Counted from the stretch's first letter, positions 45,916 through 56,623 are shown. The stretch: 64,000 nt of DNA from Saccharopolyspora elongata (GCF_004348985.1 NZ_SMKW01000017.1:1-64000), one strand, 5' to 3'. Notes: generated by a model from the letters alone, not told the origin. Program-made: numbers and translations.

Positions 45916-47295
45916 TCACAGCGCCTTGAGCTCTTCGATCACTTCTCGCACCGAGGCCTTGGCGTCGCCGAAGAGCATCGTCGTCTTCGGGTCGGTGTAG
46001 AGCGGGTTGTCCACGCCCGCGAAGCCCGCCCGCATCGAGCGCTTCAGGACGACGGTCGCCTTCGCCTGGTCGACGTTGAGGATCGGCATGCCGTAGATCG
46101 GCGAGTTCGGGTCGGTGCGGGCCGCCGGGTTGGTGACGTCGTTGGCGCCGATCACCAGCGCGACGTCGGCGCGGGCGAACTCGTCGTTGATCTCGTCCAT
46201 CTCCTTGAGCTGCTCGTAGGGTACGTCGGCCTCGGCGAGCAGCACGTTCATGTGGCCGGGCATCCGGCCCGCCACCGGGTGGATCGCGTAGTCGACGGCA
46301 ACTCCCTTTTCCGCCAACAACTTCGCCATGTCCTGCACCGCGTGCTGGGCCTGCGCGACCGCCATGCCGTAACCGGGCACGACTATCACCTGCCCGGCGT
46401 AGGCCAGCTGGATCGCCACGTCGGCCGCGCTGACGGAGCGCACCGTGGCGTCGGTGGTCGCCAGGGCCGCGGCCGCGCCGCCGCCGAAACCGCCGGCCAC
46501 GATGGACGGGATCGACCGGTTCATCGCCTTGGCCATCTGGTCGGTGAGGATCGAGCCGGACGCGCCGACCAGCATGCCCGCCACGATCATCGCGGTGTTG
46601 CCCAGCGCCAGCCCGGCCGCGGCCGCCGACAGCCCGGTGAACGCGTTGAGCAGCGACACCACCACCGGCATGTCTGCCCCGCCGATCGGTAGCACCACCG
46701 CGATCCCGGCCAGCCCGGCCAGCACCAGCACGGCCACGATCAGCAGTTCGGCGGTGCCGCCGAGGCCGATCGCCACGGCGCAGCCGACCGCCCCGGCCAG
46801 CAGCAGCACGTTCAGCGGCATCTGCAGCCGGCCGACGGTGATCGGGCGGCCCGGCACGATCTCCTGCAGCTTGCCGAAGGCGACAAGCGAGCCCCAGAAC
46901 GAGATCGAGCCGACGATCGCCGCGAACAGCGTCGCGATCGCCACGTTCGCCGGCTCGCCCTGGAACCCGGTGGTCTCCCGGAACTCCACCCACGCGGTGA
47001 GCGCCACCGCGCCGCCGCCGACGCCGTTGAACAGCGCGACCATCTGCGGCATCGCGGTCATCTTCACCAGCCGCGCGGCGGGCACGCCGATGACCGTGCC
47101 GAGCACCAGTCCCAGCACGATCAGCCACCAGTTGCCCAGGCCCGGGGTGAGCAGCGTGGCGACGACGGCGACCGCCATGCCCGCCGCCGCGATCGCGTTG
47201 CCGCGGACCGCGGTGCGCGGGCCGGTCAGCCCCATCAGGCCGTAGATGAACAGCGCGAACGCCAGGATGTAGAGCACCGAGCGCAGGGTGATCAC
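45916..47295 (-). CDS. pntB: NAD(P) transhydrogenase subunit beta
   Basis: PntB carries the NADP(H)-binding domain III and most of the proton channel of the membrane transhydrogenase, which makes NADPH using the proton gradient. The 459-residue product has eight or nine N-terminal membrane segments and a C-terminal NADP domain with VVPGYGMAVAQAQHAV, VAGRMPGHMNVLLAEA and LVIGANDVTNPAA. It starts with GTG overlapping the stop of the preceding pnt gene. Last gene of the three-gene operon. Confidence 0.95.
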   Translation of the reverse strand: MITLRSVLYILAFALFIYGLMGLTGPRTAVRGNAIAAAGMAVAVVATLLTPGLGNWWLIVLGLVLGTVIGVPAARLVKMTAMPQMVALFNGVGGGAVALTAWVEFRETTGFQGEPANVAIATLFAAIVGSISFWGSLVAFGKLQEIVPGRPITVGRLQMPLNVLLLAGAVGCAVAIGLGGTAELLIVAVLVLAGLAGIAVVLPIGGADMPVVVSLLNAFTGLSAAAAGLALGNTAMIVAGMLVGASGSILTDQMAKAMNRSIPSIVAGGFGGGAAAALATTDATVRSVSAADVAIQLAYAGQVIVVPGYGMAVAQAQHAVQDMAKLLAEKGVAVDYAIHPVAGRMPGHMNVLLAEADVPYEQLKEMDEINDEFARADVALVIGANDVTNPAARTDPNSPIYGMPILNVDQAKATVVLKRSMRAGFAGVDNPLYTDPKTTMLFGDAKASVREVIEELKAL

Positions 47296-47597
47296 TTGTC
47301 GGCACCCTTCCGCGTCGCCTCCGGCTTCCGCTTGAACATGCCCAGCATCCGGTCGGTGACCAGGAATCCGCCGACGACGTTGATGGTGCCGAACACGATG
47401 GCCACCAGCGCCAGCAGCTGCGAACCGAGGTCCTCCACCCCGGACCCCAGCACGAGCACGCCGCCGAGCAGCACGATGCCGTGGATGGCGTTGGTGCCGG
47501 ACATCAGCGGGGTGTGCAGCGTGTTCGGCACCTTCGAGATCACCGCGAAGCCGACGAACCCCGCCAGTACCAGGACCGCGAGATCGGCCAGGAACAT
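47292..47597 (-). CDS. pntAB: NAD(P) transhydrogenase subunit alpha part 2
   Basis: A 101-residue membrane subunit with three hydrophobic segments. VISKVPNTLHTPLMSGTNAI is the diagnostic motif of the C-terminal membrane part of PntA, here a separate protein as in Rhodospirillum and Actinobacteria. A strong GGGAGGAGGGG precedes the ATG at 47597. Confidence 0.93.
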   Translation of the reverse strand: MFLADLAVLVLAGFVGFAVISKVPNTLHTPLMSGTNAIHGIVLLGGVLVLGSGVEDLGSQLLALVAIVFGTINVVGGFLVTDRMLGMFKRKPEATRKGADK

Positions 47598-47636
47598 CGC
47601 CCCTCCTCCCGTTCGCCTAAGGAAGCTCGTTGACGC

Positions 47637-48737
47637 TCATGCCGGGTCCGGACAGGTGATGCAGGCGGCGGCGAGGACCTCGTCGGTGAGGTCGGGCGCG
47701 AGGCGGCCGTCGACGAGCATCAGCTCCAGGAGCGCCTGGACGTTGCGGGCGTAGAGCTCGCTGGCGTGCTCCGGCATGGTCGCCGGGAGGTTCAGCGGCG
47801 CCGCGATGGTGATCTCGTGGCCGACCACGGTTCGCCCCGGCTCGCTGAGCTCGCAGTTGCCGCCCGTCGCGCCCGCCAGGTCGACGATCACGCTGCCCGG
47901 CCGCATCCGGCGCACCGCCTCCGCCGGGACCAGCTTCGGGGCCGGCCGGCCCGGCACCAGGGCGGTGGTGATCACCGCGTCGAAACCGGCGATGGCCGAG
48001 TTGAGCCGGTGGGTCTGCTCGGCGCGCTCGTCGTCGGTCAGCTCCCGGGCGTAGCCGCCCTCGCCGACCGCCGAAACACCCAGGTCCAGCCACTTGGCGC
48101 CCACCGAGCGCACCTGGTCGGCGACCTCCGGTCGCACGTCGTAGCCGGTGGTGCGGGCGCCGAGCCGCTTCGCGGTCGCCAGCGCCTGCAGACCGGCCAC
48201 CCCGACGCCGAGCACCAGCACCGACGCGGGCTTCACGGTGCCCGCCGCGGTGGTCAGCATCGGGAAGAACCGGGTGCATTCGCTCGCCGCCAGCAGCACC
48301 GCCCGGTAGCCCGCGACGTTGGCCTGCGAGGACAGCGCGTCCATCGACTGGGCCCGGGAGATGCGCGGCACCGACTCCAGCGCGAAGCCCCGCACCCCGG
48401 CGGCCCGCAGCCGGTCGGCGATGCCCGGATCGGCCAGCGGCGCCAGGAACCCGACCAGCGCCGACCCGGGCGACAGCCGGGCGATCTCCGCCTCGGTCGG
48501 TGCGTTGACCTTGACCACGACGTCGGCGGACCACGGATCGCCGATGCTCGCGCCTGCCTTGGCGAACGCCTCGTCCGGGATCAGCGCGGCCTGCCCGGCA
48601 CCGGCCTCGACCACGACGGCGAGGCCCTGCGCGCACAACCGCTCCACCACGCCCGGGACGAGCGCGACCCGGCGTTCACCGGTCACCGTCTCGCGCGGCA
48701 CACCGACGCTGGTGCGACCGCTCTCCGGAGAGGTCAT
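47637..48737 (-). CDS. pntAA: NAD(P) transhydrogenase subunit alpha part 1
   Basis: A 366-residue soluble NAD(H)-binding subunit, related to alanine dehydrogenase. SVGVPRETVTGERRVALVP is the N-terminal signature; SVLVLGVGVAGLQALATAKRLGA is the NAD loop. It hydride-transfers to PntB-bound NADP. The ATG at 48737 is chosen over a GTG six codons upstream because the family sequence begins soon after. First gene of the operon. Confidence 0.94.
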   Translation of the reverse strand: MTSPESGRTSVGVPRETVTGERRVALVPGVVERLCAQGLAVVVEAGAGQAALIPDEAFAKAGASIGDPWSADVVVKVNAPTEAEIARLSPGSALVGFLAPLADPGIADRLRAAGVRGFALESVPRISRAQSMDALSSQANVAGYRAVLLAASECTRFFPMLTTAAGTVKPASVLVLGVGVAGLQALATAKRLGARTTGYDVRPEVADQVRSVGAKWLDLGVSAVGEGGYARELTDDERAEQTHRLNSAIAGFDAVITTALVPGRPAPKLVPAEAVRRMRPGSVIVDLAGATGGNCELSEPGRTVVGHEITIAAPLNLPATMPEHASELYARNVQALLELMLVDGRLAPDLTDEVLAAACITCPDPA

Positions 48738-48885
48738 GACTCCAGCTCTCCACACCGCGGCGCAAACCGCAAGACCACCCGCCCGTTCGGCCCCGGGAGA
48801 TCACCAGGACAGACGTACTGGAAGTGGGGAGTTCTGGCATTTCACCGGAGTTGCGGCCCCGCCGACCGGGAATGCGGCAAGGCGC

Positions 48886-49839
48886 TCAGAGGTCGGTGAT
48901 GTCCCACAGGAGGGTGCGCTGTTCGTCGCCGGGGCGGGGCGTCCAGCGGACCTTGGTGAGCTCCGTGTTCTCCGGCAGCACGTACACCGTGTGGCCGCCC
49001 GCGGTTTCGCCCGGCTGCACGCCGATGCGGTGCGGTGGGCGGGAGGACAGCGACACCGGCGCCTTCGGCACCGCCCCGCCGTCCTCGGTGATCAGCTCCA
49101 GGTACAGGTCGGGCAGCGAGGCGAACGGCGTCGCCCCGCGGTTGGTCAGCTCGGTGTGCACGACGACCGCGCGCTCGCCGTCCTGCAGCTCGTAGCCCGC
49201 CGCGGTGAACAGGAAGTCGGCCGGGTCGACGACCTCCACGAGCAGGATCGTGATCCGCTCGCCCTCCAGGCCCTCGACGTCGAGCTTGCTGCCGACCTTG
49301 CCGGTGCGCACCGGCTGCTGCGGCGCGGGCTGGGCGCTCGGCCACTGCTGGTCGCCGCGGGCCCAGGCGGCCGATCCCGGCGGCCCCCACACGTTCATCG
49401 GGTTCGGCGGCGCGGGCTGCTGCTGGAAGGACGTCGCCGGCGGGCCGGCCGGGACGAACGGCTGCGGTCCGCTCGGGCCGCCGTACGGCGCCGGGTAGCC
49501 GCCGGTGGGCATCGGGTAGCCGCCGGTGGGCTGCGGGTAGGAGCCGGACGGCTGCACCTGGTGGCCGCCGCTGGCCTGCCCCTGCACCTGGTACGGCCCG
49601 CTGGCCATGTTCTGCTGCGCGGCCCAGTGCTGGGCGGCCGCGACCGCGTTGCGGATGGCCTGGGGGTCGCACTCGACGCCGACGATCAGCGGCAGGCCGG
49701 TCGTGGAGAGGGCAGCAAGGCGTGCGGCGACGTCGCGCACGTCCATGCCGAGCCGACCGGCGATCTCGGGAACCGCCGCACGGCCCATCTCGGCGACGAC
49801 GCTCAGCAGACGCACGTCCACGGGATCAGGGCCAGCCAC
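48886..49839 (-). CDS. HTH-like N-terminus, Pro/Gly/Gln-rich linker and DUF4352-like C-terminus
   Basis: A 317-residue protein of unknown function. Residues 1-60 look like a winged helix (VDVRLLSVVAEMGRAAVPEI through VRDVAARLAALSTTGLPL). Residues about 75-185 are low complexity, with repeated TGGYP units. Residues about 190-317 resemble the DUF4352 beta-sandwich (YELQDGERAVVVHTELTNRG, LYLELITEDGG). DUF4352 domains are usually secreted, yet there is no signal peptide here. The GTG at 49839 is supported by a -10 8 nt upstream. It is divergent from dnaE. Confidence 0.65.
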   Translation of the reverse strand: MAGPDPVDVRLLSVVAEMGRAAVPEIAGRLGMDVRDVAARLAALSTTGLPLIVGVECDPQAIRNAVAAAQHWAAQQNMASGPYQVQGQASGGHQVQPSGSYPQPTGGYPMPTGGYPAPYGGPSGPQPFVPAGPPATSFQQQPAPPNPMNVWGPPGSAAWARGDQQWPSAQPAPQQPVRTGKVGSKLDVEGLEGERITILLVEVVDPADFLFTAAGYELQDGERAVVVHTELTNRGATPFASLPDLYLELITEDGGAVPKAPVSLSSRPPHRIGVQPGETAGGHTVYVLPENTELTKVRWTPRPGDEQRTLLWDITDL

Positions 49840-49847
49840 GTCGTGCC

Positions 49848-49853
49848 ACGCTA
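49848..49853 (-). promoter_or_regulatory. -10 for the HTH/DUF4352-like gene
   Basis: On the minus strand this reads TAGCGT, 8 nt before the GTG at 49839, consistent with a leaderless transcript. Confidence 0.45.
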
Positions 49854-50003
49854 CCCGCTCGCCCCGACCCAAGCGTAAACGGCATGTGCTTTTGATCCGG
49901 ACTTCGCGACCGGGCGGCCGGGCAGCGGGGCGGCTCACACCCCGCCCGCGTGGAAACACCGCGCAACGCCGGGGGAATCTCCGGCCGAGTCGGGGCCGGG
50001 AGT

Positions 50004-50009
50004 TAGGCT
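50004..50009 (+). promoter_or_regulatory. Candidate -10 of dnaE
   Basis: TAGGCT lies 39 bp before the dnaE GTG, leaving a short leader with the AAGGAGG ribosome site. Confidence 0.4.
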
Positions 50010-50048
50010 GACACCTCTCCCCGAAGCCCGCCGAAGGAGGACTTTCCC

Positions 50049-53000
50049 GTGCCTGTCGACCCCTTCGTTCACCTCCATGTGCACACCGAGTACTCGATGC
50101 TCGACGGTGCGGCGAAGGTGGGGGCGTTGTTCGCCGAAGCCGAACGGTTGGGCATGCCTGCGGTGGGGATGACCGACCACGGCAACATGTTCGGCGCGGA
50201 CGAGTTCTACCAGCAGGCGCGCAAGACCGGCATCAAGCCGATCATCGGGATCGAGGCGTACCTCGCGCCCGGCAGCCGGTTCCACAAGAAGCCGGTGTTC
50301 TGGGGCGAGGCCAAGCAGCGCGGCACCGACGAGTTCGGTGAGGGCGGTGACGTCTCGGGTGCGGGTGCCTACACGCACATGACGATGGTGGCGCGCAACG
50401 CGACCGGCTTGCGCAACCTGTTCACGCTGTCCAGCCGCGCGAGCTTCGAGGGCATGTACCGCAAGCCGCGGATGGACAAGGAGCTGATCTCGGAGTTCTC
50501 CGAGGGCATCATCGCCACGACGGGTTGCCCGTCCGGCGAGGTGCAGACCCGGCTGCGGCTGCGGCAGTTCGACGAGGCGCTGCGGGCGGCGGCGGAGTAC
50601 CAGGAGATCTTCGGCAAGGACTACTTCTTCCTGGAGCTGATGGACCACGGGCTGCCGATCGAGCGGTCGGTGCGCCAGGGTCTGCTGGAGATCTCCAAGA
50701 AGCTGGGCATCCCGCCGCTGGCGACCAACGACAGCCACTACGTCACGGTCGACCAGGCCGAGTCGCACGGCGCGTTGCTGTGCGTGCAGTCGGGCAAGAC
50801 GCTCAGTGATGAGTCGCGGTTCAAGTTCGACGGCGACGGCTACTACCTGAAGTCCGCGGCCGAGATGCGGGAGTACTGGGACAAGGAGGTCCCGGGCGCG
50901 GCGGACAGCACGCTGCTGATCGCGGAGATGGTCGAGTCCTACGAGGACGTCTGGTCCTTCCAGGACCGGATGCCGCGCGTCACCGACGGCACCGGCCGGA
51001 GCGAGCGCGAGCTGCTGGAGGCCGAGGTCGAGCAGTACCTGCCGACGCGTTACCCGGACGGGCCGACGCAGGAGTGCCTGGACCGGATCAAGGTCGAGCT
51101 GGACGTGCTCGACACCAAGGGCTACTGCGCATACTTCCTGGTCGTGGGCGACCTCACGCGGTGGGCCAAGTCGCAGGGCATCCACGTCGGGCCGGGCCGT
51201 GGCTCGGCGGCCGGTTCGCTGCTGGCCTACATCCTGCACATCACGAACCTGGACCCGCTGGAGCACGGGCTGATCTTCGAGCGGTTCCTGAACCCGGAGC
51301 GCGACTCCCCGCCGGACATCGACCTCGACTTCGACGACCGCCGTCGCGACGAGGTGCTGCAGTACGCGATCAACAAGTACGGCCGCGACAAGGTGGCGCA
51401 GGTCATCACCTTCGGCAAGATCAAGACGAAGGCGGCGATCAAGGACTCCGCGCGGGTGCACCACGGCCAGCCCGGGTTCGCCATCGCGGACAAGATCTCC
51501 AAGGCGCTGCCGCCGCCGATCGCGGCCAAGGACATCCCGCTGTCGGGCATCGTCGACCCGCAGCACGAGCGCTACGCCGAGGCCGCCGAGGTCCGCAGCC
51601 TGATCGAGACCGATCCGGCGGTGTCGCAGATCTTCGACACCGCGCGCGGCCTGGAGGGCCTGATCCGCAACGCCGGCGTGCACGCCTGCGCGGTGATCCT
51701 CTCCTCGCAGCCGCTGCTGGGCACGGTGCCGCTGTGGGCGCGCGACGACGGCTCGATCATCACCGGCTGGGACTACCCGTCGTGCGAGGCCATCGGCCTG
51801 CTGAAGATGGACTTCCTGGGCCTGTCGAACCTCACGATCCTCGGTGACTCGCTGCGGATGGTGAAGGAGAACCACGACCGCGACATCGACCTGTCCAACC
51901 TGGGGCTGGACGACAAGACCACCTACGAGATGCTCGCCCGCGGGGAAAGCCTGGGAGTGTTCCAGTTCGAAGGTGGCGGCATGCGGGAGCTGCTCAAACG
52001 CCTGCAGCCGACCGAGTTCGGCGACCTGGTGGCGGCCAACGCGCTGTACCGGCCGGGCCCGATGGACGTCAACGCGCACCTCGACTACGCGGACCGCAAG
52101 AACGGCCGCAAGGAGATCGAGCCGATCCACCCCGATCTCGAAGAGGACCTGCGCGACATCCTCGACGAGACCTACGGCCTGATCGTCTACCAAGAGCAGA
52201 TCATGGCGATCGCGCAGAAGGTGGCGGGCTACAGCCTCGGCCGAGCGGACATCCTGCGCCGCGCGATGGGCAAGAAGAAGAAGTCGGTCCTGGACCAGGA
52301 ATTCGAGGGTTTCCAGGCCGGCATGCAGGCGAACGGCTACCGCGACGAGGCCATCACCAAGCTCTGGGAGACGGTGCTGCCCTTCGCCGGCTACGCGTTC
52401 AACAAGTCGCACGCGGCCGGTTACGCCCTGGTGGCGTACTGGACGGCGTACCTGAAGGCCAACTACCCGGCCGAGTACATGGCCGGGCTGCTGACCTCCA
52501 ACGGCGACAACAAGGACAAGATGGCGATCTACCTCGCCGAATGCCGCCGGATGGGCGTCAAGGTCCTGTCGCCGGACGTCAACGACTCGAAGGACACCTT
52601 TGCCGCGGTCGGCTCCGACATCCGCTTCGGGATGAGCGCGATCCGCAACGTCGGGTCCAACGTGGTGGCGTCGATCGTCAAGTCCCGCGAGGAGAAGGGC
52701 CGCTACACGTCGTTCACCGACTTCCTGGACAAGTCGGAGATCCTGGCCTGCAACAAGCGGGTCATCGAGTCGCTGATCAAGGCGGGCGCGTTCGACTCGC
52801 TGGGGCACAGCCGGATGTCGTTGGTGCAGCACCACGAGGCCGCGGTGGACGCGGTGATCGGGCTGAAGCGGCAGCAGGCGATGGGCCAGTTCGACCTGTT
52901 CGGCGCGGACTCCTCGGAGGACAGCGCGGACGCCTCGCCGCTGGCGCACCTGGTGTTCACCCCGGAGGAGTGGCCGCGCAAGCAGCTGCTGTCCTACGAG

Positions 53001-53633
53001 CGGGAGATGCTGGGCCTGTACGTCTCGGCGCACCCGCTGGACGGGGCGGAGCGGCTGCTCGCGCCCTACCAGGACACCGGGATCGCCGACCTGGTCGGCG
53101 GCGAGCGGGAGTTCGGCGGCGGCAAGGAGCAGCTCAAGATCGCCGGCATGATCTCGGGCATCCAACGCCGCATCAACAAGAACGGGCACCCGTGGGCGAT
53201 CGTCACGCTGGAGGACCTGGACGCCAGCGTGGAGGTGCTGTTCTTCCCGAAGTCCTACGAGATGTTCTCCGACTGCCTGGTGGAGGACACCGCGCTGGCG
53301 GTCAAGGGCCGCATCAACGAGCGGGAGGGCACGATCAGCGTGTTCGCCTCGGATGCGGTGCCGGTGGACATCTCGGCGGCGGAGACCGACCCGGGCACCG
53401 ACCCGGCGTTCGTGATCAAGGTGCCGGTGGGGCGGGTCGACCAGTCGCTGGTGGCGGAGCTGAAGCGGACGCTGCAGGCGCACTCGGGCACCACGCCGGT
53501 GCAGCTGAAGCTGCAGAGCCCGCGCGGCACGACCCGCCTGGCGTTGTCCAGCGACTACTTCGTGTCCACCGAGAACGGTCTGCAGGGCGAGCTGAAGGGC
53601 CTGCTCGGCGCGGGCTGCTTCGAGGCGTACTGA
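50049..53633 (+). CDS. dnaE: DNA polymerase III alpha subunit DnaE1
   Basis: The replicative polymerase subunit, 1194 residues. The N-terminal PHP domain has [16 protein letters not shown] and [14 protein letters not shown], which in mycobacterial relatives provides proofreading. The polymerase core has [15 protein letters not shown] (about 378-392) and the catalytic aspartates in P422-[26 protein letters not shown] and the C-terminal OB fold ([17 protein letters not shown]) follow. GTG start at 50049 after AAGGAGGA. Confidence 0.96.
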   Translation: MPVDPFVHLHVHTEYSMLDGAAKVGALFAEAERLGMPAVGMTDHGNMFGADEFYQQARKTGIKPIIGIEAYLAPGSRFHKKPVFWGEAKQRGTDEFGEGGDVSGAGAYTHMTMVARNATGLRNLFTLSSRASFEGMYRKPRMDKELISEFSEGIIATTGCPSGEVQTRLRLRQFDEALRAAAEYQEIFGKDYFFLELMDHGLPIERSVRQGLLEISKKLGIPPLATNDSHYVTVDQAESHGALLCVQSGKTLSDESRFKFDGDGYYLKSAAEMREYWDKEVPGAADSTLLIAEMVESYEDVWSFQDRMPRVTDGTGRSERELLEAEVEQYLPTRYPDGPTQECLDRIKVELDVLDTKGYCAYFLVVGDLTRWAKSQGIHVGPGRGSAAGSLLAYILHITNLDPLEHGLIFERFLNPERDSPPDIDLDFDDRRRDEVLQYAINKYGRDKVAQVITFGKIKTKAAIKDSARVHHGQPGFAIADKISKALPPPIAAKDIPLSGIVDPQHERYAEAAEVRSLIETDPAVSQIFDTARGLEGLIRNAGVHACAVILSSQPLLGTVPLWARDDGSIITGWDYPSCEAIGLLKMDFLGLSNLTILGDSLRMVKENHDRDIDLSNLGLDDKTTYEMLARGESLGVFQFEGGGMRELLKRLQPTEFGDLVAANALYRPGPMDVNAHLDYADRKNGRKEIEPIHPDLEEDLRDILDETYGLIVYQEQIMAIAQKVAGYSLGRADILRRAMGKKKKSVLDQEFEGFQAGMQANGYRDEAITKLWETVLPFAGYAFNKSHAAGYALVAYWTAYLKANYPAEYMAGLLTSNGDNKDKMAIYLAECRRMGVKVLSPDVNDSKDTFAAVGSDIRFGMSAIRNVGSNVVASIVKSREEKGRYTSFTDFLDKSEILACNKRVIESLIKAGAFDSLGHSRMSLVQHHEAAVDAVIGLKRQQAMGQFDLFGADSSEDSADASPLAHLVFTPEEWPRKQLLSYEREMLGLYVSAHPLDGAERLLAPYQDTGIADLVGGEREFGGGKEQLKIAGMISGIQRRINKNGHPWAIVTLEDLDASVEVLFFPKSYEMFSDCLVEDTALAVKGRINEREGTISVFASDAVPVDISAAETDPGTDPAFVIKVPVGRVDQSLVAELKRTLQAHSGTTPVQLKLQSPRGTTRLALSSDYFVSTENGLQGELKGLLGAGCFEAY

Positions 53634-53891
53634 TGCGTAGAACCTGATTCCAGGCTCGTTTTGCGTGGCGGTGCGGGTGGCGGCCCCCCTGCGGGAATTA
53701 CGGTCGTCTTCTCGTTGTGGGATCCCCGACATCATGAATGCCAATTCACCACGTCGGGGACTGGCCTCGCCGAGAGCCCCTTCGGGCGGGCACAGTCTGA
53801 GAACCCGCGGCGGCGCGAGTTGCGTGGGCGGGCTAAGCGGCTGAAGACAACAACCCGCCCTACCGCACCTCACAACGCACGGGGCCGGTGC
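53634..53891. other. Non-coding gap after dnaE with a near-palindrome
   Basis: No gene is seen. At 53724-53759 a 36-bp imperfect palindrome has outer arms CCCCGAC / GTCGGGG and inner arms TGAAT / ATTCA around GCCA. The rest of the gap shows nothing I can name. Confidence 0.5.
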
Positions 53892-55043
53892 TCAGCTGTT
53901 GCGGAGGCGGCTGATCAGGCCCGCGAGCATGGCGATCTGGCCGGGCGACTCGCCCGGGAGCACGTGCTCGTCGCGGGAGTGCGGCCCGGCGCCGACCGCG
54001 CCGAGCCCGTCGAGGACCGGCTTTCCCAGCGCCGACACGAAGTTCGCGTCGCTCACCCCGCCCACTGCGGTGCCCTCCAGGTCCCGGCCGATGTCCTGCG
54101 CGGCGGCGCGGGCGGCGTCGAACAGCCGCTCCGACGGCGGGTTCGGGTTCATCGGCGGCCGGTTCCAGTCGCCGGTGATGTCGAACTTGATCCGGTCGTC
54201 GGTGACCGCCAGCGCGGCGAAACCCGCGTCGATCCGGGCCGTCTCGGCCGGGTCCTGGATGCGGATGTCGATCTCGCAGGTCGCCCGGCCGGCCACCACG
54301 TTGCGGCCGGTGCCGCCGGTGATCAGGCCGATGTTGATGGTGGTGCCGCGCTCCGGCGCCGCCAGGGCGGTGATCTGCGGGACGAGCTCGGTGATGGCGT
54401 GGATCGCGCTCGCGCCGGCCGTCGGATCGAGCCCGGCGTGCGCTTCGACGCCGGAGACCGTCAGGTCGAACATGCCCAGGCCCTTGCGGCGGACCTTGGC
54501 CATGCCCTCCCGGCTGGGCTCCAGCACCAGGGTCGCGGTGGCCTCGGCGCAGGCCCGCTCGATGTACGGGCGGGACGCGATGCTGCCGATCTCCTCGTCT
54601 CCGGTGAGCAGGAACCGCACCGCCGGGTGCGGGATCTCCAGCTCGCGCAGCAGGCGCAGCGCCCACACGCCGTGGACGATGCCGAGCTTCATGTCCAGGC
54701 AACCCGGCGCGGTGATCCGGTCGCCCTCGACGGTGAACGGCCAGTCCGCCAGGGTCCCGATCGGCCACACCGTGTCGTAGTGGCACAGCAGCAGGGCGGT
54801 TCCGGCCGCGGTGCCCGGGAAGGTGATGTCGAGGACGTCACCGCGGTCGCCGCAGTCGTGCCGGGCTCGCGCGGTCGGCTCGCCCAGCCGCTCGGCGAGC
54901 CAGTCCGCGATGTCGGCGAGCCCGGCGTCCAGCGCGGCCTTGTCGTTGCTGGGGGTCTCGTGCTCGACCAGCCGACGAAGGTCGGCGATCACCTCGGGAA
55001 GGTCGCGCTCGGCCGCACCGGTCAATGCCGTCGCACTGCTCAC
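53892..55043 (-). CDS. M20 family peptidase, carboxypeptidase G2-like
   Basis: A 383-residue cytoplasmic zinc peptidase. Likely metal and catalytic residues are H88 and D90 (LLLCHYDTVWP), D117 (GCLDMKLG), E150-E151 (TGDEEIGS), E175 and a late His in GPHSRDEHV. The pattern resembles glutamate carboxypeptidases that cleave the glutamate of folates or p-aminobenzoyl-glutamate; an N-acyl amino acid substrate is also possible. GTG start at 55043. It sits 32 bp downstream of the AbgT transporter gene on the same strand, so the two are probably one operon. Confidence 0.85.
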   Translation of the reverse strand: MSSATALTGAAERDLPEVIADLRRLVEHETPSNDKAALDAGLADIADWLAERLGEPTARARHDCGDRGDVLDITFPGTAAGTALLLCHYDTVWPIGTLADWPFTVEGDRITAPGCLDMKLGIVHGVWALRLLRELEIPHPAVRFLLTGDEEIGSIASRPYIERACAEATATLVLEPSREGMAKVRRKGLGMFDLTVSGVEAHAGLDPTAGASAIHAITELVPQITALAAPERGTTINIGLITGGTGRNVVAGRATCEIDIRIQDPAETARIDAGFAALAVTDDRIKFDITGDWNRPPMNPNPPSERLFDAARAAAQDIGRDLEGTAVGGVSDANFVSALGKPVLDGLGAVGAGPHSRDEHVLPGESPGQIAMLAGLISRLRNS

Positions 55044-55075
55044 TCGTCGTCACCTCTCTGCTCGTGCTTGCGTGT

Positions 55076-56623
55076 TCATCGCACCGGGGCACCCGGGCCC
55101 AGTGGCACGCCGAGCGCCCACCACGCGATGAAGAACAGGGTCCAGCTGACCAGCACCGCGAAGGAGATCGGGATGGTCAGCGACATGAGCGTGCCGATCC
55201 CGGCCTCCTTGCGGTACCGCTGCAGGAGGCCGAGCGCCATCGCGAAGTACGGGCTCATCGGGCTGATCAGGTTCGTCGCCGAGTCCGCGATCCGGAACAC
55301 CGCCTGCGTCGTCTCCGGCGACACGCTGAGCAGCATGAACATCGGCACCAGGATCGGGCCGACCAGCGCCCACTGCGCCGAGCCGCTGGTGATCACCAGG
55401 TTGATGCAGGTGACGAGCGCGATCACGCCGAGGAACAGCACGAGCGGGTGCACGTTCGCGGCCTGCAGCATCGCCGCGCCGTGGATGGCGATGATCTCGC
55501 CGATGTGCGTCCACTTGAAGTAGGCCAGGAACTGGGAGGCGGCGAAGAACAGCACCACCACGGGCGCCAGGTCGACCACGCCCTTGGCCATCGCGCCGGG
55601 GATCTCCGCGGCGCGGCCGATCGATCCGGTGCTGCGGCCGTAGACCGCGCCGGTGATCAGGAAGGCGAAGCCCAGGACGTAGGCGACGCCGGTGATGATC
55701 GGCGAGCCGAGGACGTCGCCGTCCTCGCCGCGGAACGGCGAGCCGCTGGGCACCAGCACCGCCACCAGCACGGCGACGAGGGCCAGCAGGGTCAGCCCGG
55801 CGTTGCGCAGGCCCCGGCGCTCGGCGGCGGTCAGCCGCATCTCGCCGAGCTGCTGGTCCGGGCCGCCGTCGCTGTCGGTGGCCATCCCGGCGGTGCGCTT
55901 GGTGAGCACGAGCTCGGTGATCAGGGTGATCACGAACGCGAGGAAGATCGCCGAGCCGATCGAGAAGTAGTAGTTGGCCAGCGGCGTGACAGTGTAGTTC
56001 GGGTCGATGAGGTGGGCGGCGGTGGTGGTCAGCCCGGCCAGGATCGCGTCGGTGGGGGTCAGCAGCAGCGAGGCGTTGTAGCCGGCCGAGATCGAACCGA
56101 ACGCCACCACCAGGCCGAGGACCGGGCTCCGGCCGACGGCCTTGAACACCATCGCGCCCAGCGGGATCAGCACCACGTACGCGGCGTCGGAGGCCACGCT
56201 GCCGCTGATCCCGACCAGCGCCACGACGAAGGTCAGGTACTTGGCCGGGACGCGGGTGACGCTGCCGCGCAGCATCGCGCTGAGCAGGCCGCTGTGCTCG
56301 GCAACGGAAACGCCCAGCATCACCACGATGATCAGCGCCAGCGGCGGGAAGGCCGCGAAGTTGTCGACCGCGTCGCCGATGATCGCCTGCACGCCTTCGG
56401 CCGACAGCAGGCTCTTCACCTGGATCGTCTTGCCGTCCACGGGGGACACTGCGGAGACGCCGATGGCGCTGAGCACCGCGCTGAGCGCGATGACGAGGCC
56501 GGCCATCATGGTGAACAGCCAGAACGGGTGCGGCAGCTTGTTCCCCAGACGTTCGACGCCTTGCAGGAAGCGCAGCAGCAAGGACATCGAGCGCGTGCTC
56601 CGCGCGTCCCCGGTGGTGGTCAC
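55076..56623 (-). CDS. AbgT family transporter (p-aminobenzoyl-glutamate type)
   Basis: A 515-residue membrane protein with about 12 segments. LGNKLPHPFWLFTMMAGLVI at the start and GSISAGYNASLLLTPTDAILAG, plus the C-terminal GSAQWALVGPILVPMFMLL and ISPMSPYFAMALGLLQRY blocks, are typical of AbgT. Members import p-aminobenzoyl-glutamate or export sulfonamides. The GTG at 56623 after GGAG is preferred to a longer frame starting at 56707 that overlaps the control region. First gene of the AbgT-M20 pair. Confidence 0.9.
   Translation of the reverse strand: MTTTGDARSTRSMSLLLRFLQGVERLGNKLPHPFWLFTMMAGLVIALSAVLSAIGVSAVSPVDGKTIQVKSLLSAEGVQAIIGDAVDNFAAFPPLALIIVVMLGVSVAEHSGLLSAMLRGSVTRVPAKYLTFVVALVGISGSVASDAAYVVLIPLGAMVFKAVGRSPVLGLVVAFGSISAGYNASLLLTPTDAILAGLTTTAAHLIDPNYTVTPLANYYFSIGSAIFLAFVITLITELVLTKRTAGMATDSDGGPDQQLGEMRLTAAERRGLRNAGLTLLALVAVLVAVLVPSGSPFRGEDGDVLGSPIITGVAYVLGFAFLITGAVYGRSTGSIGRAAEIPGAMAKGVVDLAPVVVLFFAASQFLAYFKWTHIGEIIAIHGAAMLQAANVHPLVLFLGVIALVTCINLVITSGSAQWALVGPILVPMFMLLSVSPETTQAVFRIADSATNLISPMSPYFAMALGLLQRYRKEAGIGTLMSLTIPISFAVLVSWTLFFIAWWALGVPLGPGAPVR

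Noticed and set aside
49935..53873. 1312-codon open frame on the minus strand across dnaE
   Set aside because: It is the antisense shadow of dnaE in high-GC DNA; its composition (His/Arg/Val rich) matches no family and dnaE is certain.
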